A stretch of DNA of 64,000 nt from Hydrotalea sp. (GTDB lineage: Bacteria; Bacteroidota; Bacteroidia; Chitinophagales; Chitinophagaceae), in NCBI GenBank assembly GCA_027364735.1, contig DAHXOT010000023.1, forward strand, positions 1 to 64,000. The letters are read 5' to 3'. This document shows, in pieces, positions 1 through 6,584 of the stretch. Position numbers and translations under genes: made by a program. Positions within the stretch are counted from its first letter, which is position 1; each line of letters opens with the position of its first letter. The notes under the pieces were generated by a model that made no database searches, was not told where the DNA came from, and saw only the letters and a program-made list of their open reading frames with translations.

Positions 1-333
1 GGTAATAACAGCATGTTTTACTTTCATTAAATGAATGGCTTCGGCAACGCGTTGTGGTTCGTTCCAATCTACAGGTTCCGGCCGGCCGGTTGCAACTGCA
101 CAAAACCCGCAACTACGGGTACAAATATTCCCTAAAATCATAAATGTTGCAGTTCCTTCACCCCAACATTCGCCCATATTAGGGCAATTACCGCTTTCGC
201 AAATAGTATGTAAATTATTTTTATCAACCAAACCTCTAACGTGTTTGTAACTTTCTCCAATAGGTAATTTTACACGCAACCAATTTGGTTTTCTCAGCTT
301 ATTTTCCTGACTAATGATAGGTAGTTCTTGCAC
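1..333 (-). CDS. lipA: Lipoyl synthase, N-terminal part (cut by window edge)
   Basis: Radical-SAM enzyme that inserts two sulfurs into protein-bound octanoyl groups to make lipoyl cofactor. The 111 codons visible hold both signature iron-sulfur sites: the auxiliary cluster motif [12 protein letters not shown] (Cys45, 50, 56) and the radical-SAM motif CTRSCGFC (Cys71, 75, 78). The reading frame runs off the left edge, so roughly two thirds of the protein is missing. The start is taken as GTG at 333 because no in-frame ATG lies upstream in a sensible place and the family begins shortly before the PxWLR segment seen here at residues 16-20. The family assignment is certain from the two Cys motifs; the GTG start is inferred. 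Confidence 0.93.
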   Translation of the reverse strand, partial: MQELPIISQENKLRKPNWLRVKLPIGESYKHVRGLVDKNNLHTICESGNCPNMGECWGEGTATFMILGNICTRSCGFCAVATGRPEPVDWNEPQRVAEAIHLMKVKHAVIT

Positions 334-437
334 ACTTTAAATTTTAAATTGCTACAATTTTTACTTCGGTTGAAATGAGTAACCAACAGAAGTGAATGAT
401 TTATGAAAGCTAATTAAGCTATTGATGCAAAAATAGC

Positions 438-1256
438 TCACTTTCGTTTACCAAATTCAATTCCAATATGTGCATCAAAAAAGGCACGTTGCGGATTTCC
501 CATCACCATCATGGGCATTTTATCGGAATAATATTCAAAATTTAATCCAACTTCAATAGCAGAAATGGTTTCGTTATATCTTCCATAATCACATCGTAAA
601 GCAGTTTTTATATGAGCACCCGGAACAAATTTCATTTCTCCGAAACCTTTTCCAAATGGTGATGCTCCAACAATCAGTGCGGGATTTAAAAAGATGGAAT
701 CGTTATTGGCATATTTAATATCTTGGTACTGACCGGAATTGGGGTCTTGAATTTGAATATAATAAGGCTTAAGCATGCCAAGCGATAAACCTCCACCATA
801 AATAAACGATACTGCAACGCCATTTTTATTTCCTTTTCCGCCAATTAATATTTGATTACCTAAACCAAATTTGAAGTAATAAAAATTATTTTGTTTTCCA
901 AAAACAAAGGGGTTTCCAAATGATAAGCCCGGATAAATATTTGAGGAGCTGGAAAGTTTTTCTTCTTTTCTATCTTTTCTTTCTCCTAATTCCAGCCACC
1001 AAATATTGGTTTTAGTAATTGTTTTATACTTGCCATGCTCGTAATTCATTTTCCATCCATCCGTATTTAAATTAAAACCAAATAAACTTTGTTTATGATA
1101 AATTAAAGCACCTTCCTCTTCCTGTTTAATTAACTGATTTATTTTTTCTCTTCTTTGATTAATTCTTTCTTTTCTCGATAATTTTTGTTCCGATTGGGCA
1201 TTGGATAAATAAGAAATTGAAACAAATCCTATTACTAATACTATTAATTTCTTCAC
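438..1256 (-). CDS. Secreted protein of unknown function
   Basis: Family not recognised. With the GTG start at 1256 the product has 272 residues and opens with a clean signal peptide (KKLIVLVIGF then SNAQ), followed by a short basic, charged stretch (RKERINQRREKINQL) and then alternating glycine/aromatic strands ending in HIGIEFGKRK. That end resembles the C-terminal strand of outer-membrane beta-barrels, so an outer-membrane or periplasmic protein is inferred. A longer frame would start at 1316, but it would place about 20 non-signal residues before the hydrophobic core and overlap the divergent osmC gene, so I prefer the GTG. It is divergent from osmC, with only 46 bases between the chosen starts. 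Confidence 0.7.
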   Translation of the reverse strand: MKKLIVLVIGFVSISYLSNAQSEQKLSRKERINQRREKINQLIKQEEEGALIYHKQSLFGFNLNTDGWKMNYEHGKYKTITKTNIWWLELGERKDRKEEKLSSSSNIYPGLSFGNPFVFGKQNNFYYFKFGLGNQILIGGKGNKNGVAVSFIYGGGLSLGMLKPYYIQIQDPNSGQYQDIKYANNDSIFLNPALIVGASPFGKGFGEMKFVPGAHIKTALRCDYGRYNETISAIEVGLNFEYYSDKMPMMVMGNPQRAFFDAHIGIEFGKRK

Positions 1257-1302
1257 TTGATTTAATTTAGTGATTGTAAATTTAGAAAAATTTTTGTACG
1301 CC

Positions 1303-1710
1303 ATGACATCAACCATTGTTTATAAAGGTGATTTAAGAACAGAATTAACACATTTACAAAGTGGGCAAGCGGTAGAAACCGATGCCCCAACTGATAACCA
1401 AGGCAAAGGTGAACGTTTTTCTCCAACCGATTTATTGGCAACCTCGTATGGAAGTTGTATGATTACTACTATGGCTATACGTGCTGCCAATATGCATTTA
1501 AATTTTGAAGGAACTAAAATTGAGATAACTAAAATTATGAGTTCTGATGCTCCAAGAAGGGTTAGTGGTATTAAATGTGAATTATTTTTTACAAATCAGT
1601 TTAAAGCCACTCCCGAAGAAAAAGAGCAATTGATAAGAATTGCGAGAAGTTGCCCTGTTGAAAAAAGTTTACACCCCGATATTCAATTAGATGTTACCTT
1701 TCATTGGTAG
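1303..1710 (+). CDS. OsmC family peroxiredoxin-like protein
   Basis: The 135-residue product matches the OsmC/Ohr fold: a GERFSPTDLLATSYGSC segment with the first redox cysteine at residue 52, and the second cysteine in ARSCPVEKS at residue 117. Members reduce organic or fatty-acid hydroperoxides in the cytoplasm using this Cys pair. The sequence is closer to the general OsmC/YhfA group than to a typical Ohr, so substrate is not assigned. The ATG at 1303 is chosen over an upstream in-frame codon at 1270, because only the former gives the usual short N terminus. Its 3' end overlaps the convergent DUF2851 gene by 17 bases. Confidence 0.85.
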   Translation: MTSTIVYKGDLRTELTHLQSGQAVETDAPTDNQGKGERFSPTDLLATSYGSCMITTMAIRAANMHLNFEGTKIEITKIMSSDAPRRVSGIKCELFFTNQFKATPEEKEQLIRIARSCPVEKSLHPDIQLDVTFHW

Positions 1711-2971
1711 GTTGTAATAATTTATTGCCCACTGCGCAATCGAGGCATTTTTTATTACTGCAATAATGTTGATATAATTGTAACAGTGCTTGCGATTCTA
1801 AAGCACTGTTGCATGTTATAGAATTTGATTTCCATTCATTGATAATTGCATTGTTTTCTGCTTTTAATTCGGAAAGCCATTGTAATGATTTTGTTTTATA
1901 GTATTCATTATGGGTATAAATTCCATAAGTAAATACTATGGGAACCACTGTATTTATAATAATGTTCTTAATCATATCTTCTCCTATCTTTTTTTGTTGG
2001 TAAGCCGAAGTTTCGTTTATTATAAAATGGGTGCTCCAATAATTATTAGCTGTAACTTGAAATATTTGTTGAATATTTTTAAGTGCATCTGCTTCTTTTA
2101 TGGCGGAAAAAATATGAGCAGATTGATGTATAAGCATTGCCAATTGTGCTAAACGAATGGTTGGAAAATTGGCAGGTCGCATTCTTAAAAAATAGGGTTG
2201 TTGATGCAGCTTCGATAAGGTATATTTTTTAGCAAGAAAAGTATATTCTTTTGCCAGTTGTTGCGGGTAAGTTTCGGTAAAAGACTCGGTTAGTAAATTG
2301 GCTTGCCCTAATAATAATGCCTCTAATTGGTGTATTTGATTTTTATGTTTTGCTAACGTGTTAATGGAAATTGATTTAGCAATTTGTTCAAAAAAATCTC
2401 CATTTACTTTAGTGCCAAAATTTCGGGCAATCATCCACCAAAAAACTTCTTCCCAATGCTGATTACTTTCGGTTAAGTAGTGTAATATTTTTTCAGATTT
2501 TTGTTGTAATCGTTCAATGGCCAATCGTTCTTTCCAATTAATCCAAATTAATTCGTGTACAATGGATAAATTTTTTTTGCATTTAATTACAGTGATGTTG
2601 TTCATTAACTGCTCGTATTTATAAAGCAAAATCTTAGTTACTTTATCTTCTAAAACTAAAATGGGGATGGAGGTTTGAGTAGTTTTTTGTTTGGTATCAT
2701 TTATCCAAACAACATGTAAAATAATATTCGAAAAATTAGTATCGGTGTTGTGCTGGTGTTTTTCCCAATCGGAAGCATGAATATGCAACTCAATATTACC
2801 GGCTAAAAGGATATTATTTATTTTAATGCGGGCATCTAAAAAATCGGGACCTTGATTGTAATTTATTTTTCCGGGATGAATGATTTGTAGATTTTCTTCA
2901 TTATCTGTTTGAAGATGAAGAATTGTAAAGTATTGATACTGCCAAATAAATTGTAACAATTTTTCCGTCAT
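1694..2971 (-). CDS. DUF2851 family protein
   Basis: The 425-residue product is recognised as the DUF2851 family, conserved in Bacteroidota and without a known function. Visible hallmarks are the N-terminal IHPGKINYNQGPDFLDARI stretch (about residues 31-49), the GNIELHIHASDW segment with several His residues, and a C-terminal HYCSNKKCLDCAVG motif with three cysteines that could bind metal. There is no signal peptide or membrane segment, so it should be cytoplasmic. It stands alone between the convergent osmC and maf. The GNIELHIH segment has acidic and His residues that recall metal-dependent nucleases, but I do not assign an activity. Confidence 0.8.
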   Translation of the reverse strand: MTEKLLQFIWQYQYFTILHLQTDNEENLQIIHPGKINYNQGPDFLDARIKINNILLAGNIELHIHASDWEKHQHNTDTNFSNIILHVVWINDTKQKTTQTSIPILVLEDKVTKILLYKYEQLMNNITVIKCKKNLSIVHELIWINWKERLAIERLQQKSEKILHYLTESNQHWEEVFWWMIARNFGTKVNGDFFEQIAKSISINTLAKHKNQIHQLEALLLGQANLLTESFTETYPQQLAKEYTFLAKKYTLSKLHQQPYFLRMRPANFPTIRLAQLAMLIHQSAHIFSAIKEADALKNIQQIFQVTANNYWSTHFIINETSAYQQKKIGEDMIKNIIINTVVPIVFTYGIYTHNEYYKTKSLQWLSELKAENNAIINEWKSNSITCNSALESQALLQLYQHYCSNKKCLDCAVGNKLLQPTNER

Positions 2972-3022
2972 AGTATTTATTTAACCATGAGGGAAATATG
3001 TGGTATGAAAATAAGAAAATAA

Positions 3023-3610
3023 TTATAATGAATGAAGTGCTTGAATAACTCTGCTTACGGGCAAGCCCATAACATTATAAAAATCGCCATTAATTTTTTT
3101 AATGCCTACCACACCAATCCATTCTTGAATAGCGTATGCACCGGCTTTATCGTAAGGCTGATAAGTATCTACATAAAATTCAATTTGCTCTTGAGTAAGA
3201 GGATGAAATTCTACATCGGTAATATCGTAAAATGAAATTTCTTTGGCATCGTATAATATTACAACACCGGTAATTACCTGATGATGATTGCCAGCTAACT
3301 GGGTTAAAATGTTTATAGCATCGGCTCTATCTTTTGGTTTGCCAATTATTTTATTTTCGAAAACAACAATCGTATCGGCGGCTAAAATTGGTTTATGATT
3401 ATAGTTGCCATGAAAAGATGTTTGCACTTTTTGTTGCACTGCTATTGCTTTTTCTTTTGCAATAAAAACAGGTACATCATTTATAGGCAATTCTTCGGGG
3501 TAAGTTTCATCGGTACCTTTAGTTATTACTTCAAATTGTATTTCGGCCCATTCTAATAATGTTTTTCTTCTAGCCGATTGCGATGCCAAAATAATATCTT
3601 TTCCATTCAT
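3023..3610 (-). CDS. maf: Maf family nucleoside triphosphate pyrophosphatase
   Basis: Maf proteins hydrolyse non-canonical or certain canonical dNTP/NTPs to the monophosphate and pyrophosphate (house-cleaning). The 195-residue length is typical. The N-terminal loop LASQSARRKTLL (about residues 8-19) is the family signature, AADTIVV holds the catalytic Asp, and YDKAGAYAIQEW (near residue 155) is the third conserved block. The last motif is of the dTTP/UTP (YhdE) type rather than YceF type. Only four bases separate it from the prenyltransferase gene upstream, so the two are probably co-transcribed. Confidence 0.92.
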   Translation of the reverse strand: MNGKDIILASQSARRKTLLEWAEIQFEVITKGTDETYPEELPINDVPVFIAKEKAIAVQQKVQTSFHGNYNHKPILAADTIVVFENKIIGKPKDRADAINILTQLAGNHHQVITGVVILYDAKEISFYDITDVEFHPLTQEQIEFYVDTYQPYDKAGAYAIQEWIGVVGIKKINGDFYNVMGLPVSRVIQALHSL

Positions 3611-3614
3611 ATTT

Positions 3615-4553
3615 TTAGGAATAAATTTTAAGAAATATCATAGAAATAATACCTGCAAGCATCACCCACTTTATCCAATTACTTAGTTGATGAAAGCTTT
3701 GTTGGGTTTGAGTTGTAAATAATTTTTTAAATAGAATTATCAATGGTATTACAATCAATAACATGCTGTAAATGGCACTAATCCACCAGCCAAATTGCAA
3801 TACATAAAACTGTAAAATAGCAATACAGGCAATTAATACTATTAGCCATACGGCAATAAATACTTTACTAACATTAATGCCCCAAACAATGGGCATTGTT
3901 TTACAGCCATATTTTCTATCTCCATCAATATCTTCCATATCTTTTATCACTTCTCTAATTAATGATATTATAAAAGCAAATCCGGCATAAATAATGGTTA
4001 GTCTAAAAAATCTGGCATATAGCAGTTGAGTGTTATTTGAAGGTGCTATTGTAAAATTAATTTTAGAAAGGAAAACTATTCCTATTACCCATGCGGTTAA
4101 AATAGATATGATAATATTGCCAATAAGTAATTTCTTTTTTAATGTAGTTGAATAAAAGATGAGTAATACAATGCTTACAAAGTTGGCAATTACTAAGTGA
4201 AAATAAGTGGATATGGGTAAAGCAATTATAGTAATTATTAATCCTGATAGGCTTAACAGTAAATGCCAAAAAATAACCCATCTTCTGCCAATAATTGTAT
4301 TTACAACAACTTTTCGAGGCTTATTAATTTGGTCAATATTTAAATCGAAATAGTCGTTTATAATATAGCCTGCTGCTGCAATTAATATAGAAGCTGCTAC
4401 AATTAACCAAAATTGTGATTGCTCGTTCGGATATCTGTTAAGAGGTGAAAATACACGATAATAAATGCAATATTCGAATAAAACTTGTGTAAGAAGAATA
4501 AAAACAAGATTCGGCCATCGAATTAATTTTAAAAATGCAATTATTATTTTCAA
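3615..4553 (-). CDS. UbiA-type prenyltransferase (geranylgeranylglycerol-phosphate geranylgeranyltransferase-like)
   Basis: Integral membrane prenyltransferase of 312 residues with about eight hydrophobic segments. The two Asp-rich magnesium-diphosphate motifs are visible: NDYFDLNID (about residues 66-74) and KDMEDIDGD (about 205-213). Bacteroidota proteins of this subgroup are usually named after the archaeal digeranylgeranylglyceryl-phosphate synthase they resemble, but the true prenyl acceptor in bacteria is unproven. It sits directly upstream of maf. A second, clearly different UbiA member lies at 19211-20086, so at least two prenyl acceptors are expected in this organism. Confidence 0.8.
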   Translation of the reverse strand: MKIIIAFLKLIRWPNLVFILLTQVLFEYCIYYRVFSPLNRYPNEQSQFWLIVAASILIAAAGYIINDYFDLNIDQINKPRKVVVNTIIGRRWVIFWHLLLSLSGLIITIIALPISTYFHLVIANFVSIVLLIFYSTTLKKKLLIGNIIISILTAWVIGIVFLSKINFTIAPSNNTQLLYARFFRLTIIYAGFAFIISLIREVIKDMEDIDGDRKYGCKTMPIVWGINVSKVFIAVWLIVLIACIAILQFYVLQFGWWISAIYSMLLIVIPLIILFKKLFTTQTQQSFHQLSNWIKWVMLAGIISMIFLKIYS

Positions 4554-4603
4554 TTGAACAAATATTTAAATGCAAATTAAGTTAAGTAGCTAATTTGTAT
4601 TTG

Positions 4604-4846
4604 TTATTTTTTCTGATTATCGCGCCATTCATACACCCAACTACTTTGTATCATTTCTAAATGCCCCTCATTACTATCTTCTTTTTTACCCACAAAATTG
4701 GGTATTTCTACAACCCATTCTAATAAATCGGTAAATCGTATTCTATAAATTTTCGATTCAGAAAAATCATCGCCAAAACGTTCGTATAGCTTTAAAGCAA
4801 TATCTTCATAATCGTTCCAATGAATGGGTGGCTCAAATTGGCTCAT
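4604..4846 (-). CDS. iscX: IscX-like Fe-S cluster assembly protein
   Basis: Small acidic protein of 80 residues. The core HWNDYEDIALKLYERF, the RFTDLLEWVVEIPNF segment and the C-terminal SNEGHLEMIQSSWVYEW match IscX, which binds iron and the cysteine desulfurase IscS and tunes Fe-S cluster synthesis. It lacks any signal peptide. It lies 25 bases downstream of a 2Fe-2S ferredoxin gene, the same partner it has at the end of proteobacterial isc operons, but no iscS/iscU/hscA genes are next to it here. Confidence 0.85.
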   Translation of the reverse strand: MSQFEPPIHWNDYEDIALKLYERFGDDFSESKIYRIRFTDLLEWVVEIPNFVGKKEDSNEGHLEMIQSSWVYEWRDNQKK

Positions 4847-4871
4847 AATAAAAAAGTATTTCTGGTTTAAA

Positions 4872-5207
4872 TTATTCTCCTAAAAATTGCGATTGATCGG
4901 GTAGTGTAATTTCAATTTCGCCATTGCCTTCTAATAAAACACATTGGCAGCCTAACCTTGAATTTAGTTTCGGACTAATGGCTCTATCAATAAAATCTTC
5001 TTCTTTATCGCTTAACTCTTCAATAAAATCCATACCGGAGTTAATGTATAAATGACAGGTACTACATGCACAAACGCCACCACAGTTATGGTGTAAGTTA
5101 ATGTTGTTATCTAATAATATTTCTAATAAACTATCTCCCGATTTAATTTCAGTTAAGGTAATCGGTTGTAATTCTTTCTCTTCAAAGTTTACTTTTATTG
5201 TGTACAT
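4872..5207 (-). CDS. fdx: 2Fe-2S ferredoxin
   Basis: Adrenodoxin-type ferredoxin of 111 residues. The cluster ligands are seen in NCGGVCACSTC (C-X5-C-X2-C, with an extra Cys inside the loop) and the distal RLGCQC. It probably supplies electrons to Fe-S cluster assembly, given the adjacent iscX. The frame is open to 5228, but the start is placed at ATG 5207: that gives the usual MYTIKVNF opening strand, and a TACTTTTG -7 element at 5226-5233 would lie inside the longer version. Confidence in family is high, in start fairly high. Confidence 0.92.
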   Translation of the reverse strand: MYTIKVNFEEKELQPITLTEIKSGDSLLEILLDNNINLHHNCGGVCACSTCHLYINSGMDFIEELSDKEEDFIDRAISPKLNSRLGCQCVLLEGNGEIEITLPDQSQFLGE

Positions 5208-5225
5208 ACCTACTATATTTCGTTG

Positions 5226-5233
5226 CAAAAGTA
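5226..5233 (-). promoter_or_regulatory. -7 promoter element for fdx-iscX
   Basis: On the minus strand this reads TACTTTTG, an exact match to the Bacteroidota housekeeping -7 consensus TAnnTTTG. It ends 18 bases before the fdx ATG at 5207. No good TTTG was seen at the -33 position, so this is a candidate only. It supports the shorter fdx start. Confidence 0.45.
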
Positions 5234-5361
5234 TTTTAAATACGCATACTTATATATAATGGGTAGCATCGAAAAAGGGAAAACTTTGATATAGTAAAAA
5301 ACTATATACAGCAATTTTGTATACTTCGAAAACAATTTTATATATATTGTGCAAGAATTTT

Positions 5362-5384
5362 AATGCTTCGGTGCAGCATTTTTT
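5362..5384 (+). terminator. Terminator-like hairpin, short
   Basis: Arms AATGCT (5362-5367) and AGCATT (5375-5380) pair perfectly around a 7-base loop and are followed by TTTT on the plus strand. On the minus strand the stem is followed by AAAATT, so the signal points right. No annotated plus-strand gene ends here. Confidence 0.45.
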
Positions 5385-5451
5385 ATTTAAAAGAGTCAAT
5401 ATATAATTACTGTTAATTTTTAATAAACGATTTCGGTTGCTTGCTCATAAT

Positions 5452-5486
5452 ATCCCTGTCTGGTTATTTCCGACGGGGATTTTTAA
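5452..5486 (+). terminator. Terminator-like hairpin, GC-rich
   Basis: Arms ATCCCTGTC (5452-5460) and GACGGGGAT (5472-5480) form a 9-pair stem with one G-U pair and an 11-base loop, followed directly by TTTTAA. It is far richer in GC than its surroundings. It has no upstream plus-strand gene and is the main reason to suspect a small RNA. Confidence 0.5.
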
Positions 5487-5588
5487 TAAAATCACTTCAT
5501 ATATTTTAAGACCATACATTTGTTATTTTAATAACTAATACAATCATTGCTTTTTTAGGTATCATTCAATTTTTTGGGGAGAGAAAAT

Positions 5589-6452
5589 ATGAGTTTGGAA
5601 AAAATAATGCAAAAAATAGTTTTAAAATACTATCAGCTTAATATAAATACCATTGCTTTTTTTTCTGATAAAAAAGCGGCAAAAAAGGCCTTTAACTTAT
5701 TTTGTACACCATATATCAATAACAAAACTATTGCTAAGCCTACTTTTTTTTATAAGGCAGAACAAATAGCAATAGAAATGTATGGCAAAAAAATGGTTGG
5801 TTGGAAATGGAAATCTGAAAAAGAAAATGCGAAAAATGTTTTAATACTTCATGGATTTAATAGTTGCAGTTTTAAGTTTGAAGCATATATAAAAGAATTA
5901 GTGAAAGAAGGATTTACTGTATTAGCTTTCGATGCCATTGCTCACGGACAAAGCGAAGGAAAACAAATAACCGTGTTGCAGTATAAAGCCATGATTTGTT
6001 ATATTAATGAAAAATTTGGAAATATATATGCCATGATAGCCCATTCATTCGGCGGTTTGGCTGCAGCATTGGCAATGGAAGAATTAACGAATGTAGAAAA
6101 ACTGGTTTTAATTGCCCCTGCTGCTGAAACATCAACAGCTATTAACAATTTTTTTAAGCAATTACATCTTACTGAAAAAATTAGAACAGATTTTAATAAG
6201 CTATTAATCAACTTTGCGAACAAACCTATCGACTATTTTTCCATTGGTAGGGCTTTACTTAATGTTGAAGCAAATGTATTGTGGATACAGGATACAGACG
6301 ATCTAATTTGTCCGTATACCGATGCCCAAAAGGTTCAGCAATTACAATTGCCTAAACTTAAATTTATACTAACAAAAGGTTTAGGGCATAATAGAATTTA
6401 CAGAGAAAAATCAACCGTAAATACCGCAATTGATTTTCTTTCTATTCCATAA
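5589..6452 (+). CDS. Alpha/beta hydrolase
   Basis: Serine hydrolase fold protein of 287 residues. The oxyanion-hole strand VLILHGF (about 84-90), the nucleophile elbow AHSFGG with Ser153, the acid segment IQDTDDLICP (near 238-247) and the catalytic His in GLGHNR are all in order. Substrate unknown; the DAIAHGQS segment is typical of lysophospholipase/BAAT-like hydrolases. The ATG at 5589 is chosen over an upstream TTG because GGGGAGAG sits about eight bases before it, an unusually good ribosome-binding site for this lineage. Monocistronic, divergent from fdx. Confidence 0.85.
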   Translation: MSLEKIMQKIVLKYYQLNINTIAFFSDKKAAKKAFNLFCTPYINNKTIAKPTFFYKAEQIAIEMYGKKMVGWKWKSEKENAKNVLILHGFNSCSFKFEAYIKELVKEGFTVLAFDAIAHGQSEGKQITVLQYKAMICYINEKFGNIYAMIAHSFGGLAAALAMEELTNVEKLVLIAPAAETSTAINNFFKQLHLTEKIRTDFNKLLINFANKPIDYFSIGRALLNVEANVLWIQDTDDLICPYTDAQKVQQLQLPKLKFILTKGLGHNRIYREKSTVNTAIDFLSIP

Positions 6453-6584
6453 GATTTTTTAAGATTTGTATGTTTGAACTAATATTGCACTTGCCAAGTG
6501 GTGTTAAAATGCTTAAATAAAACATTACAAAAGCAGTACAATAGCAATTAAAAAGCTGTTATATACCTAATTATATTATTTAGA

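Larger units (their letters stand above)
5234..5588. other. 355-base intergenic region with possible plus-strand small RNA
   Basis: No credible protein gene lies here. The region is divergent (fdx to the left, a hydrolase to the right), so no terminator is expected, yet two plus-strand terminator-like hairpins are present (5362-5384 and 5452-5486). There is also a short inverted repeat ATATAG-N7-CTATAT around 5290-5310. An unannotated small RNA transcribed rightward and ending at one of the hairpins would explain this. No conserved core of 6S, SRP RNA or tmRNA was recognised, and no clear promoter was found. Confidence 0.35.

Noticed and set aside
35-250. Plus-strand 71-codon frame opposite lipA
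   Set aside because: Antisense to clear lipoyl synthase motifs; no family features.
1910-2152. Plus-strand open frame of 80 codons inside the DUF2851 gene
   Set aside because: Antisense shadow of a well-supported gene. The same applies to the other open frames of 60-140 codons opposite topA, mutS, ilvD, gltB and thrA.
5400-5460. An 11-codon minus-strand frame (MSKQPKSFIKN) in the fdx upstream region
   Set aside because: Too short, no matching promoter, and composition gives no hint of a leader peptide.
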